From Antarctobacter heliothermus (GTDB lineage Bacteria; Pseudomonadota; Alphaproteobacteria; Rhodobacterales; Rhodobacteraceae), in assembly GCF_002237555.1 (NCBI RefSeq), contig NZ_CP022540.1, positions 868,001 through 932,000 on the forward strand: a DNA stretch of 64,000 nucleotides. Reading direction: 5' to 3'. Positions 8,372 to 17,479 of this stretch are shown here, in pieces (the first letter of the stretch is position 1; each line of letters begins with the position of its first letter). The notes below the pieces were generated by a model that made no database searches, had not been told where the DNA came from, and saw only the letters and a list, made by a program, of their open reading frames with translations. Made by a program: the position numbers and the translations under genes.

Positions 8372-9120
8372 CAGAGTTTCTCCAGCGTCTTGTCGATCCA
8401 CGCGAGAAAGCCCTTGGGTTCCTCGGCCACGGGTTCAAGGAAGGGGGCCAGCACGTCGACCTCTCCCTGCCACGCATCCTTGGGGCGCGGCGGCAGGTAT
8501 TTGTTGACGGGTTTGGTGCCCTGTTCGGGCATCAGGTCCATGCCGCCGCGTTCGGCGACCAACTGGCTGACATCGCTGTCGGGGTCGCCCAGATCACCGA
8601 AATGCCGCGCGCCCGCCGGGCAGGTGCGCACACAGGCGGGGGTGCGGTCCTCTTCGGGCAGATTTTCGTTGTAGATGCGGTCCACGCAAAGGGTGCATTT
8701 CTTCATCACACCTGCGGCCAGATCCAGTTCCCGTGCGCCGTAGGGGCAGGCCCACGCGCAAAGACCGCAGCCGATGCAATCGGTCTCATTCACCAGAACG
8801 ATGCCGTCCTCAGTGCGTTTGTAACTGGCCCCGGTGGGACAGACGGTGACGCAGGGCGCGTCCTCACAATGCAGGCAGGATTTGGGGAAGTGGATCAGTT
8901 GGGCGGGGGCATCCTGTGGTTGGACCTCATAGCTGTGGACACGGTTGAGGAAAGTGCCCGAGGGGTCCGCGCCATAGGGGTGCTGATCCGACAGGGGGGC
9001 GCCGTAGTTTTCCGTATTCCAGCCTTTGCAGGAGATCACGCAGGCATGGCAGCCGACGCATGTATCGAGGTCGATTACAAGGCCGAGTTTGCGGTCGGTG
9101 GTTTCGGGGAGGACGGTCAT
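8371..9120 (-). CDS. soeB: iron-sulfur electron-transfer subunit of SoeABC sulfite dehydrogenase
   Basis: 249 residues with four ferredoxin-type cysteine clusters: CVGCHACVISC, CLHCEDAPCVTVCP, CIGCGLCAWACP and CTLCVD...CVRTCP. This is the four-[4Fe-4S] pattern of DmsB/SoeB-type subunits, which carry electrons from the molybdenum subunit to the membrane anchor. There is no signal peptide and no Tat motif, consistent with a cytoplasm-facing complex as established for Allochromatium SoeABC. It is translationally coupled to soeC and about 120 bases downstream of soeA. Confidence 0.87.
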   Translation of the reverse strand: MTVLPETTDRKLGLVIDLDTCVGCHACVISCKGWNTENYGAPLSDQHPYGADPSGTFLNRVHSYEVQPQDAPAQLIHFPKSCLHCEDAPCVTVCPTGASYKRTEDGIVLVNETDCIGCGLCAWACPYGARELDLAAGVMKKCTLCVDRIYNENLPEEDRTPACVRTCPAGARHFGDLGDPDSDVSQLVAERGGMDLMPEQGTKPVNKYLPPRPKDAWQGEVDVLAPFLEPVAEEPKGFLAWIDKTLEKL

Positions 9121-9170
9121 TGCGTGCCCCCGTGATCCAGCGGAGCCGCTGTCGCGGCACAGGTTTTATT

Positions 9171-9238
9171 GGGCTGGGGGCGCTGCCCCCGTCTCCCTGC
9201 GGGAGCCTCCCCCGGGATATTTTTGGACAGAAGAAGCA
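9171..9238 (-). repeat. dispersed TTCTTCTGTCC repeat with GC-rich hairpin, copy 2
   Basis: On the reverse strand the head TTCTTCTGTCCAAAAATATC (about 9236-9217) is followed by GC-rich inverted repeats, including GGGGGC-GCT-GCCCCC read at 9176-9190 on the forward strand. It fills the gap between soeA and soeB, inside what should be one operon, so it could modulate the amount of soeBC message relative to soeA. Confidence 0.65.
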
Positions 9239-12052
9239 TCAGGACGGAATCTTCCATTTGAGTTGGTCCGGGCCTTGGCCGACGGGAGACATGAGTTTCT
9301 CGAAAGCGGGCTGCGCCTCTGCCGGAGGGGCGATTTTCTCGATACGGACACGCAGGTCGAACCACGCGGCCTGCCCGGTGACCGGATCGGAGTTGGACCA
9401 CCTGAGGCCATCGCCTTTGGGTGGCAACAGTTCGTGGATGATGTGGTTGAGGAGAAAGCCCTTGGTCGCCTCAGGCGCGTCGGGTTTCAGGGCCCATGCG
9501 CCTTTGCGTTTGCCGATGGCGTTCCATGTCCAGATCGTATTTGGGTTGAGAGCGGCCATTTCAGCCACCGGCACCGTGATGTCGCCGTGCGGCGAGGTGA
9601 TGCGAGCCCAATCGCCGTCCTGCAAGGCGTGGTCGCGCATCAGGCGTGTGGGCAGGTACATCGGGTTGTGGCCGTGCAATTGCCGCAGCCACGCGTTCTG
9701 ACTGCCCCAGCTGTGGTACATGGCCATCGGGCGTTGGGTGAGCGCGTGGATGGGGTAGCCGTCCGGGTCGTCCGTTTCCGGCGCGTACCAGATTGGCAGT
9801 GGGTCGAGTTTGTGGGCGATTTGCGCGCGCAGGTGTTCCGGGGGCAGGATGTCGCCCTTGCCCTCACCGGCGCGCTGGAAGCGGCGCAGGGGTTCGACGT
9901 AAAGCTGGAAGATATAGGGCGTGGCGGCATCGAACAGGCCGGTTTGCACCGCCCAGTCCTGATAGGCCATGTTCCACGGTTTGTAATACGCCGCCTCTTC
10001 GGGGATGTGCATGGTCCAGAAGCCGCCATTCGCGATATAGCTGTCGATCTGTGCCTCATTTGGGGCGCCACGCCCGTGTGTCAGGCCGGTCTCTGCCATA
10101 CGCCAACCCGCCAGCGGGCCGATGCCCGGTTTGCGTTCGTGGTTCATGATATAGTCGGCGTAATCCGCGTATTTTGGCGCGCCCGTGTCATCGACCATGC
10201 CAGGCAGGCCAAGCCGTGCGCCGAGGTCTAGCAGGACAGACTGAAAGCCACGCACGTCGCGATCCGGTTCCACCACCGGCCAGCGGATTGCATCGGCGGC
10301 AGCATCAGGTTCCGAGATCGGGCGGTCCAGCAGCGAGATACAGTCGTGCCGTTCCAGATAGGTGGTGTCGGGCAGGATCAGGTCGGCGTAGGCGACCATT
10401 TCCGAAGAATAGGCGTCCGAGTAGATGATGTTCGGGATGACGTAGTCACCATTCTCATCCGTGTCGGTCAGCATCTCCATCACGCCGCTGGAATTCATCG
10501 AGGAATTCCACGCCATGTTGGCCATGTACAGGAACAGCGTGTGGATCTTGTACGGGTCCCCGGCATGGGCGTTCGAGATCACCATATGCATCAACCCATG
10601 TGCGGACATGGGGTTTTCCCATGTAAACGCCTTGTCGATGCGCAGCGGGCTGCCGTCCTCTGCCAGGGCCAGATCCTCGGGGCCGTGCGGATAGCCAAGG
10701 TGCGGGCCGTTTAGAGGCTTGCCGGGGGTCGCCTTGGCATGAGGGCGGGGGTGCGCCTCGGACGGTTTTGGGTAGGGTGGTTTGAAGCGCATCCCGCCCG
10801 GCGTTTCGACCGCACCCAGCAGGATTTGCAGCACATGCAGCGCGCGCGCCGTCTGGAACCCGTTGGCATGGGCAGAAATGCCGCGCATGGCGTGGATCGC
10901 CACGGGGCGACCGATCATCGTCTCGTGCCGTTCGCCGCGGAAATCGGTCCAAGGGCGGTTTAGGGTGATTTCCTCGTCAAAGGCGACGCGGGCCAGTTCG
11001 GCGGCCAGCGCGTGGATGCGGTCCGGGGTCAGTCCGCAGCGGTCTGCCACCGCCTCGGGTGTGTATTCGTCCGCCAGGTAACGGTCGGCGATCAGATGCA
11101 TGACAGAGGTATGCGTGACGCCGGCGCGGCGGATATGGCCGGTCAGGTCGGGGCGCACGCCGGGGGTGTCCCATGCCATCAGCTTGCCGGTTGGACGGTC
11201 GATCACCTGCGGCTTGCCGTCCTCATCGCGCAGGAACAGGCCGTAATCGGGCGATTTTTCATCGCCATTCAGCAGCACCGGCGCATTGGTGAACTGCGCG
11301 AGGTAACCGAGGTCGATCTTGCCCGCCTTCAGCAGGCAGTGGATCAGCGACAGGATCAGCAGCCCGTCTGTACCTGGCGTGATGCCGATCCAGTCATCCG
11401 CCACCGCGTTATAGCCCGAGCGGATCGGATTCACGCCGACGATCTTGGCACCGCGTTCCTTGAGCCGCCCAATGCCCATCTTGATCGGGTTGCTGTCGTG
11501 GTCTTCGGCCACGCCGAACAGCAGGAACAGCTTGGCGTGTTCCCAGTCGGGTGAGCCGAACTCCCAGAACGCGCCGCCCATGGTGTAGATGCCCGCCGTC
11601 GCCATATTGACCGAGCAAAAGCCGCCGTGCGCGGCAAAGTTCGGCGTGCCGTAGTTTTGCGCCCACCAGCCGGTGAAGCTCTGCGATTGGTCGCGCCCAG
11701 TGAAGAAGGCCAGCTTTTCTGGCGCTGTCTCGCGCAGGGGTTTCAGCCAGCTTACAGCGGTTTCCAGCGCCTCATTCCAGCTGATTTCTTCGAACTGGCC
11801 GGACCCGCGTGGGCCGACCCGGCGCAAGGGTGCGCGCAGACGCGAGGGCGCGTTGTGCTGCATGATGCCCGCGCTGCCCTTGGCGCAGAGCACCCCCTTG
11901 TTGATCGGGTGATCTCGGTTGCCCTCGATATAGGCGACCTTGCCACCTTTCATGTGCACGTTGATGCCGCAGCGGCAGGCGCACATGTAGCAGGTGGTCT
12001 TGCGAATCTCGTCCGAAACCTTGGGCGATGTGTCAACCTGCGGCTGTGCCAT
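9239..12052 (-). CDS. soeA: molybdopterin catalytic subunit of SoeABC sulfite dehydrogenase
   Basis: 937 residues. The DMSO-reductase superfamily architecture is clear: an N-terminal [4Fe-4S] motif (CYMCACRCG...GVLCAKG), molybdopterin-guanine-dinucleotide binding stretches (LLFGVAEDHDSNP, GVNPIRSGYN, ADLILPDTTYLERHD) and a C-terminal dinucleotide-binding domain (MYLPTRLMRDHALQDGDWARI). The expected reaction is cytoplasmic oxidation of sulfite to sulfate, feeding quinone through SoeB and SoeC. The start at 12052 follows GGGAGGGGAC; a longer frame begins at 12094. There is no Tat signal, as for other SoeA. A DMSO or polysulfide reductase is the alternative, but the linkage to xsc strongly favours sulfite oxidation. 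Confidence 0.87.
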   Translation of the reverse strand: MAQPQVDTSPKVSDEIRKTTCYMCACRCGINVHMKGGKVAYIEGNRDHPINKGVLCAKGSAGIMQHNAPSRLRAPLRRVGPRGSGQFEEISWNEALETAVSWLKPLRETAPEKLAFFTGRDQSQSFTGWWAQNYGTPNFAAHGGFCSVNMATAGIYTMGGAFWEFGSPDWEHAKLFLLFGVAEDHDSNPIKMGIGRLKERGAKIVGVNPIRSGYNAVADDWIGITPGTDGLLILSLIHCLLKAGKIDLGYLAQFTNAPVLLNGDEKSPDYGLFLRDEDGKPQVIDRPTGKLMAWDTPGVRPDLTGHIRRAGVTHTSVMHLIADRYLADEYTPEAVADRCGLTPDRIHALAAELARVAFDEEITLNRPWTDFRGERHETMIGRPVAIHAMRGISAHANGFQTARALHVLQILLGAVETPGGMRFKPPYPKPSEAHPRPHAKATPGKPLNGPHLGYPHGPEDLALAEDGSPLRIDKAFTWENPMSAHGLMHMVISNAHAGDPYKIHTLFLYMANMAWNSSMNSSGVMEMLTDTDENGDYVIPNIIYSDAYSSEMVAYADLILPDTTYLERHDCISLLDRPISEPDAAADAIRWPVVEPDRDVRGFQSVLLDLGARLGLPGMVDDTGAPKYADYADYIMNHERKPGIGPLAGWRMAETGLTHGRGAPNEAQIDSYIANGGFWTMHIPEEAAYYKPWNMAYQDWAVQTGLFDAATPYIFQLYVEPLRRFQRAGEGKGDILPPEHLRAQIAHKLDPLPIWYAPETDDPDGYPIHALTQRPMAMYHSWGSQNAWLRQLHGHNPMYLPTRLMRDHALQDGDWARITSPHGDITVPVAEMAALNPNTIWTWNAIGKRKGAWALKPDAPEATKGFLLNHIIHELLPPKGDGLRWSNSDPVTGQAAWFDLRVRIEKIAPPAEAQPAFEKLMSPVGQGPDQLKWKIPS

Positions 12053-12199
12053 GTCCCCTCCCATCGGGCTCCGGCCCGTCGCGCGCCGGATCATACATCA
12101 TTCGTAAATCAATTCCGCCAATCCGCAAGCGGTCCCCAATCTGTTTCAGTTTCTGCAAAAAATCGAAACCATTTTCCCGAATAAAGACCAAACTTCGGG

Positions 12200-12222
12200 G
12201 CGTTGGCGCGTTTGGCCAACGC
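12200..12222. promoter_or_regulatory. inverted repeat in the divergent soeA-pta control region
   Basis: GCGTTGGC-GCGTTTG-GCCAACGC is an 8-bp perfect inverted repeat. An overlapping alternative is GCGCGTT-TGGCC-AACGCGC. It lies 64 bases upstream of pta and 148 upstream of soeA in the divergent intergenic region (12053-12285), which is AT-richer than its surroundings (around 12115-12195). It could be an operator or an RNA stem in the pta leader. No regulator gene is next to it. Confidence 0.4.
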
Positions 12223-12285
12223 GCTTGATCATGGCGTGTCGGTTCCTGCATTCTCCGCCGAAAGGGAACAGGAAAGTGACCGGGC

Positions 12286-13137
12286 ATGGGTGTATTGGAC
12301 CGCGCAGTTGATCGGGCAAGGGCACGGCAGGCGCGCGTCGTCTTTCCTGAGATGGCGGAGCCGCGTGTGGCGGCGGCCTGCGCCCGGTTGACGGCCGAAG
12401 GGCTGGCGCAGCCGATGGGCCTGATCCCCCCGTCCGATGCCATGCTGGCAGCCCTGGTCGAGGGGCGCGGCCTCAAGGAACCCGTGGCGCGGCGGATGCT
12501 GGAGCGGCCGCTGTACCGCGCTGCTGCCATGGTCGCCGCCGGAGAGGCAGAGGCTATGGTGGCCGGGGCCGACGCGCCCACGCGGCGGGTGATCGAGGCG
12601 GCCGCCATCGGGATCGGTCTGGCCGAGGGGGTCACGCTGCCGTCGTCGTTTTTCCTGATGATCCTACCGGATGGGCGCGAATTGATTTTTGCCGATTGCG
12701 CGGTGAACGTGGCCCCGGATGCTGACGGGCTGGCCGCCATTGCGCGGGCATCAGAGACCACGGCAAAGGCGCTACTGGGCCGGGCGCAGGTCGCCCTACT
12801 GTCGTTTTCCACCGGCACCAGCGGCGCGGGCGACAGCGTCGACCGGGTGCGCCGGGCGGCAGAGATCACGGGCTTTGCCGGACCATTGCAAGCGGATGCG
12901 GCGTTGAATCCGGTGATTGCCGCAAAAAAGGGGTTGGGCGCGGGCGATGCCAATGTGCTGGTCTTCCCGGACCTCGATTCAGGCAATATCGCGTACAAGT
13001 TGACGCAGGAACTGGCCGGGGCGCAGGCGTTGGGGCCGATCCTGCAAGGATTTCGTCGCCCGGTCTGCGACCTGTCGCGCGGCACCACCGTGGACGATAT
13101 TGTCGCCGCGACGGCGGTGACGCTGGCGCTGGGTTGA
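12286..13137 (+). CDS. pta: phosphate acetyltransferase, short form
   Basis: 283 residues, shorter than the usual catalytic Pta of about 320-330. It matches the phosphate acetyl/butyryltransferase fold: RVVFPE near the N-terminus, ADAPTRRVIEAA, SFSTGTSGAGDSVDRVRRA, LQADAALNP, LVFPDLDSGNIAYKL and the closing LSRGTTVDDIV. It converts acetyl phosphate and CoA to acetyl-CoA, here most likely draining the acetyl phosphate made by Xsc. It is divergent from soeA and convergent with ackA, only four bases away. AGGAAAG precedes the ATG by about 12 bases. Confidence 0.88.
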   Translation: MGVLDRAVDRARARQARVVFPEMAEPRVAAACARLTAEGLAQPMGLIPPSDAMLAALVEGRGLKEPVARRMLERPLYRAAAMVAAGEAEAMVAGADAPTRRVIEAAAIGIGLAEGVTLPSSFFLMILPDGRELIFADCAVNVAPDADGLAAIARASETTAKALLGRAQVALLSFSTGTSGAGDSVDRVRRAAEITGFAGPLQADAALNPVIAAKKGLGAGDANVLVFPDLDSGNIAYKLTQELAGAQALGPILQGFRRPVCDLSRGTTVDDIVAATAVTLALG

Positions 13138-13141
13138 ACGG

Positions 13142-14296
13142 TCATGCCATGATCACAAGATCGCGCGCGGCCTGAGCGATCATGCGTTCCTCTTCTGCCG
13201 GTAGCACCCAAGCTGTGACCAGTGTGCCGTCGTCGTGTAGACGCGGCGCGTGCCGCGAGTTTTTTGCTGGGTCATAGCGCGCACCAGCCCATGTCAAACC
13301 GTCAAGGATACCCGCCCGGATCATTGCAGAGTTTTCGCCGATGCCGCCGGTGAAGACGATGGCATCCAGCCCTTGCATCGCGGCAATCAGGCTGCCGGCG
13401 TGGCGGCGCGCCCAATAGATGAAATGGTCGATGGCAAACCGGCTGGCGGGGTCGCCACGGGCCTCTAGCGTGCGCATATCGGATACCCCGCCCGACAGGC
13501 CCGCAAGCCCGGACCCGTGGTCCAGCAAGTGCCGCGCGCCGTCTATCCCGCGCTCTTCGGCCAGCCGCAGTACGACACTGGGGTCGATGCTGCCGCATCG
13601 TGTGCCCATGGTCAGCCCGTCAGTGGGCGAATAACCCATCGTCGTTGCCACGCTGTGCCCGCCCCGAATGGCACAGGCCGAGGCGCCGTTGCCAAGGTGA
13701 AAGGCCAGCACGCGGTCGGGCAGCGCACCGGCGAGCGTTTCCAGCCGCTCTACCAGACCGGCATAGCTGAGCCCGTGAAACCCGTAGCGCCGCAGGCCGT
13801 TGTCGGCCAGTTCCTGCGGCAAAGCATAGCGCAGCGCGACCTCTGGGTTGGTCGCGTGAAATCCGGTGTCGAAACAGGCCACCTGCGGCAGATCGGGGGC
13901 CAAGGCGGCCAACGCGTCCATGGCGGCAAGGTGGTGGGGATTGTGCAAAGGGGCCAGCGGCGTGCAAAGGGCAATCTCGTCTCGGACTTGCGGCGTGATC
14001 CGCACCGGCTGTGTCAGGCGGGGACCGCCATGCACGACGCGATGCCCCACCACACGCAGGTTGCCCAGCAGCACCCCCTGCGCATCCAGCGCCTCTAGCA
14101 GCACCGCCAGAGCCGCGCGATGGTCGCACGCCTCCACATCCCTGCGCAGGACGCCAAGACGCAGGGTCGCCTGCGGCCCCAGCCCTTCGATCCCGCCGCG
14201 CAAAACCTCGTGCAGGACGCTGTCAAAGACGGCGCATTTGATCGATGACGACCCGACGTTCAGGACAAGGACGTCACCACACGTCGGGTCACTCAT
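13142..14296 (-). CDS. ackA: acetate kinase
   Basis: 384 residues with the acetate-kinase signatures VLNVGSSSIKCAVFD (N-terminal phosphate-binding), HRVVHGG, CFDTGFHATNP, RYGFHGLS, LGNGASACAI, TDGLTMGTRCGSIDP and VFTGGIGENS. It is somewhat shorter than the common 395-400. It interconverts acetyl phosphate plus ADP with acetate plus ATP and so offers an energy-yielding exit for the acetyl phosphate produced by Xsc. The start is three bases after the xsc stop, so it is almost certainly in one operon with xsc. Confidence 0.93.
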   Translation of the reverse strand: MSDPTCGDVLVLNVGSSSIKCAVFDSVLHEVLRGGIEGLGPQATLRLGVLRRDVEACDHRAALAVLLEALDAQGVLLGNLRVVGHRVVHGGPRLTQPVRITPQVRDEIALCTPLAPLHNPHHLAAMDALAALAPDLPQVACFDTGFHATNPEVALRYALPQELADNGLRRYGFHGLSYAGLVERLETLAGALPDRVLAFHLGNGASACAIRGGHSVATTMGYSPTDGLTMGTRCGSIDPSVVLRLAEERGIDGARHLLDHGSGLAGLSGGVSDMRTLEARGDPASRFAIDHFIYWARRHAGSLIAAMQGLDAIVFTGGIGENSAMIRAGILDGLTWAGARYDPAKNSRHAPRLHDDGTLVTAWVLPAEEERMIAQAARDLVIMA

Positions 14297-14299
14297 GAA

Positions 14300-16093
14300 T
14301 TATTCCGCAGCCTTTGCAGGCTGTTGCGGAACCATATCAGCGGCATTGATGCCCGCGACAGAGACGGGTTTCTTCATTGCGTCGCGGCGGAACGGCTCTC
14401 CGAGTTCCTGATTGATCATCGCCTCGATCAGGGTGGTTGTGCCGTGCTCCATCTGGTCCTTGATCGCGGTGTTCAGCGCCTCGGTCAGTTCGTCCATCGT
14501 GCGGGTCACAACGCCCTTCAACCCGCAGGCCTTGGCGATACCGGCATAGCTGACCTGCTCATCCAGTTCGGTGCCGACAAAGTTGTCGTCGAACCAGAGA
14601 GTCGAGTTCCGCTTTTCCGCGCCCCACTGGTAGTTGCGGAACACCACCTGCGTGATCGCCGGCCAATCGCCGCGCCCGATGGCGGTCAGTTCGTTCACCG
14701 CGATGCCGAATGCGCCGTCCCCGGCAAAGCCCACCACCGGCACATCCGGGCAGCCGATCTTGGCCCCGACGATGGAGGGCAAACCATAACCACAGGGGCC
14801 GAACAGGCCGGGGGCAAGGTATTTGCGCCCCTCGTCAAACGACGGATAGGCGTTGCCGATGGCACAGTTGTTGCCGATGTCCGAGCTTATGATCGCCTCG
14901 CGCGGCAGCGCGCTCTGAATCGCACGCCATGCCATGCGGGGGCTCATCCAATCCGGCTTGTCCGCGCGGGCGCGCTGGTTCCATGTGGTGCCCGGATCGT
15001 CGTCCTCATGGGTCATTTCGGTCAGTTGCTGCGCCCAGCGCGACTTGGTCTCGGCGATTTTGGCCTTGCGGTCGGCGCGGCCTGCATCGCCCGCCGTATC
15101 GGACAGTTGGCCAAGGATGCCGCGCGCCACCTTGGCCGCGTCCCCTACGATTCCGACGCTGACCTTTTTGGTCAGGCCGATGCGGTCGGGGTTGATGTCG
15201 ACCTGAATAACCTTGGCGTCGTTCGGCCAGTAATCCATGCCATAGCCCGGCAGAGTCGAAAACGGGTTGAGGCGAGTGCCAAGGGCCAGCACCACGTCGG
15301 CGTCCTTGATCAACTCCATCGCCGCCTTGGAGCCGTTGTAGCCCAGCGGCCCTGCAAACAGAGGGTGCCCGCCAGGGAAAGCATCATTGTGCTGGTAACC
15401 GACGCAGACCGGCGCATCCAGCCGTTCGGCCAGCGCCATCGACGCCGCGATCCCGCCCGCCGACAGCACCACGCCCGCGCCGTTCAGGATCACCGGGTTC
15501 TTTGCGTCGGACAGCAACGCCGCCGCCTGCGCCACTGAGTTCTCACCGCCGGAGGAGCGTTCAAAGTCGATCGGCTCGGGGATTTCGATGTCGATCACCT
15601 GAGTCCAGAAATCGCGCGGAATGTTCAACTGGGCCGGACCGCTGGCGCGCTTGGCCTGCGCGATGACGCGGGTCAGCACCTCGGCCACGCGGGTCGGGTC
15701 ACGGACCTCTTCCTGATAGGCCACCATGTCCTCGAACAGTTTCATCTGTTCGACCTCTTGGAAACCGCCCTGACCGATGGTCTTGTTCGCCGCCTGCGGC
15801 GTGACCAGCAGCAGCGGCGTATGGTTCCAGTAGGCGGTTTTGACGGCGGTGACGAAATTGGTGATGCCGGGGCCGTTCTGGGCGATCATCATCGACATCT
15901 TGCCGGTGGCGCGGGTGTAGCCGTCGGACATCATACCGGCGCTGCCCTCATGGGCGCAGTCCCAGAATTTGATCCCGGCCTGCGGAAACAGATCGGAAAT
16001 CGGCATCATGGCAGAGCCGATGATCCCGAACGCATGTTCGATCCCGTGGCGCTGAAGCACCTTCACAAAGGCTTCTTCGGTGGTCATTTTCAT
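14300..16093 (-). CDS. xsc: sulfoacetaldehyde acetyltransferase
   Basis: 597 residues, a thiamine-diphosphate enzyme that desulfonates sulfoacetaldehyde with phosphate to give acetyl phosphate and sulfite, the key step in taurine and other C2-sulfonate degradation. Features are the N-terminal activating glutamate in FWDCAHEGSAGMMSDGY, TPQAANKTIGQGGFQEVEQM, FGPCGYGLPSIVGA, and the ThDP-binding GFAGDGAFG...NYQWGAEKRN block. The TIGQGGFQE context is typical of Xsc and not of acetolactate synthases. It is followed at once by ackA, and pta and soeABC are nearby. No taurine transporter or taurine dehydrogenase is in this window. Confidence 0.94.
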   Translation of the reverse strand: MKMTTEEAFVKVLQRHGIEHAFGIIGSAMMPISDLFPQAGIKFWDCAHEGSAGMMSDGYTRATGKMSMMIAQNGPGITNFVTAVKTAYWNHTPLLLVTPQAANKTIGQGGFQEVEQMKLFEDMVAYQEEVRDPTRVAEVLTRVIAQAKRASGPAQLNIPRDFWTQVIDIEIPEPIDFERSSGGENSVAQAAALLSDAKNPVILNGAGVVLSAGGIAASMALAERLDAPVCVGYQHNDAFPGGHPLFAGPLGYNGSKAAMELIKDADVVLALGTRLNPFSTLPGYGMDYWPNDAKVIQVDINPDRIGLTKKVSVGIVGDAAKVARGILGQLSDTAGDAGRADRKAKIAETKSRWAQQLTEMTHEDDDPGTTWNQRARADKPDWMSPRMAWRAIQSALPREAIISSDIGNNCAIGNAYPSFDEGRKYLAPGLFGPCGYGLPSIVGAKIGCPDVPVVGFAGDGAFGIAVNELTAIGRGDWPAITQVVFRNYQWGAEKRNSTLWFDDNFVGTELDEQVSYAGIAKACGLKGVVTRTMDELTEALNTAIKDQMEHGTTTLIEAMINQELGEPFRRDAMKKPVSVAGINAADMVPQQPAKAAE

Positions 16094-16116
16094 AGGCCGC
16101 GTTCCCCAAGCAAAGG

Positions 16117-16173
16117 CGCCGGCAAAAAGCGCCGGCGGTTTTGGGGCAATCTACCGGCGGCTCACGCCGCCGG
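16117..16173. other. two adjacent GC-rich stem-loops between the SHOCT gene and xsc
   Basis: Stem 1 is CGCCGGC-AAAAAGC-GCCGGCG (16117-16137) and stem 2 is CCGGCGGC-TCAC-GCCGCCGG (16154-16173), both perfect. They lie between the stop of the SHOCT-domain gene (16214) and the xsc start (16093), so they may terminate the upstream transcript or form part of the xsc leader. Their GC-rich arms are similar enough to pair with each other in alternative ways. Confidence 0.5.
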
Positions 16174-16213
16174 ATAGGGCCAGTTGAAAGGCCCGATTAA
16201 GACCAGATTGCGA

Positions 16214-17059
16214 TTACAGCCGCGACAGCAGTTCGGACTTCTTCGCGGCGAACTCATCCTCGGACAGGATGCCCATGTCCCGCAGGTTACCCAGCTTTTC
16301 CAGCGCGGCAAAAATCTGGTCCGAATTGCCGCCCTGCTGCGCGGGGGCCGGGCTTTGCTCCATCCGCATCGGCTCTGGCTGCTGGACAGGCTCAGGTTCG
16401 ACAAAGGTCGGCTCGGGCTGGGTGGTGAACGACGGCTCGGGCGTGGATGCACCGGAGTTTTGCCCGGGAACAATCGGCAACTGGTTCAGGTAGACGGTGC
16501 CGAACTGGCTGGTAAAGGTCCAACTGGCGTCGCCCGATTGCTGCTGACCGACGCCGCCAATCAGGTGGTCGCCAGTGTCGTAGACGGTGACCTGACCGTT
16601 TAGGTTCACGGCCAGACGCCGCGACTGCGGGAAAATGGCGTAGCTGAGGTTGTTCTGCGAGCCTTGCGAAGACGGCTGACCCAGATCGGACGGCCACCAT
16701 GAGCCAAAGCTGCCACCAGAGAAGGTCATCGACGCGCCGCCCTGCTGCTGGCCTTGATAGCTGCCTTGCGGCTGCGGTGTCGGCGCGTAGAACGCACCTT
16801 GGAAATAGGCATTGGAGATCTCGCCACACAGGTTGTTGACCGTGTTTTTCAGACCATTGTTGAACATATCGCCAACCATGGTCATGCCGCCGGCCTGCCA
16901 TTGGCCCATGCCGCCCAGTTCAGGAATGTTGAACTGCGCCTGCGAACCGCCGCCGCGCGATACGGCATCCATCATGGATTGAACAGCGTCAAGGCTGAGG
17001 CCATAGTTCTGGCTCAGGCGGGATTGCACGGCTGCGCCGTGGTCGGTGAGGGGGGACAT
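16214..17059 (-). CDS. SHOCT-domain protein with Gln-rich linker
   Basis: 281 residues from the ATG at 17059 (GGAG upstream). The N-terminal part is Gly/Gln/Met rich (GGGSQAQFNIPELGGMGQWQAGG). The middle has an IFPQSRRLAVNLNGQVTVYDTGDH segment that looks like a small beta domain. Then comes a Pro/Glu/Gln linker and a C-terminal SHOCT motif (IFAALEKLGNLRDMGILSEDEFAAKKSELL), a short helical hairpin found at protein C-termini. No signal peptide. Function unknown; the SHOCT domain usually mediates oligomerisation. Confidence 0.7.
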   Translation of the reverse strand: MSPLTDHGAAVQSRLSQNYGLSLDAVQSMMDAVSRGGGSQAQFNIPELGGMGQWQAGGMTMVGDMFNNGLKNTVNNLCGEISNAYFQGAFYAPTPQPQGSYQGQQQGGASMTFSGGSFGSWWPSDLGQPSSQGSQNNLSYAIFPQSRRLAVNLNGQVTVYDTGDHLIGGVGQQQSGDASWTFTSQFGTVYLNQLPIVPGQNSGASTPEPSFTTQPEPTFVEPEPVQQPEPMRMEQSPAPAQQGGNSDQIFAALEKLGNLRDMGILSEDEFAAKKSELLSRL

Positions 17060-17245
17060 GTAAGGCTCCAGCCGATTCTCGGCATCCAAAGGTTTCGCTG
17101 CGCCGTAGCATAAACATGGTCTAAGGGCCACCCGGCGCTGTTTCACAGCGCCGTCATGACCCCAATTCCGCCGACGAGCCCCAAACTGACTGCCCAGAAA
17201 ACGTCCAGAGAACGTCCAGCTTGAACCAGCCTCGGGTCTGAAACC

Positions 17246-17479
17246 TCATCCGACCCAGTGGTAAATCGTCAGCGCCACGCGTTTGCGTTCCATCAGCGCG
17301 GCCGACACCGCCAGCGGCCAGCCCATCCCCGGTTTCATCCCGTGATATACCCCGGGCAGCGACACCGCGCGCCGCATCGCAAATTCCGAAGGGATCATAG
17401 CCTGCCCCACGCCGCATTGCAGCACGCGTAGGCCCGCCGACGCCCCATATTCAGGCCGCCGTGTCCGACGACCCATCAC
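17246..17479 (-). CDS. possible small protein overlapping the end of a glycosyltransferase gene
   Basis: 77 codons from an ATG at 17479, overlapping the 3' end of the glycosyltransferase by 29 bases. The sequence (for example GVYHGMKPGMGWPLAVSAAL) does not look like a typical out-of-frame shadow, but I know no family for it and see no good ribosome binding site. An alternative frame (17154-17417) exists over the same DNA. Kept only as a low-confidence candidate. Confidence 0.25.
   Translation of the reverse strand: MMGRRTRRPEYGASAGLRVLQCGVGQAMIPSEFAMRRAVSLPGVYHGMKPGMGWPLAVSAALMERKRVALTIYHWVG

Noticed and set aside
14324..15538. 404-codon forward frame opposite xsc
   Set aside because: Antisense shadow; xsc carries all expected motifs in the reverse frame.
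17154..17417. 87-codon reverse frame after the glycosyltransferase
   Set aside because: No recognisable sequence and overlapping another equally weak frame; not supported as a gene.
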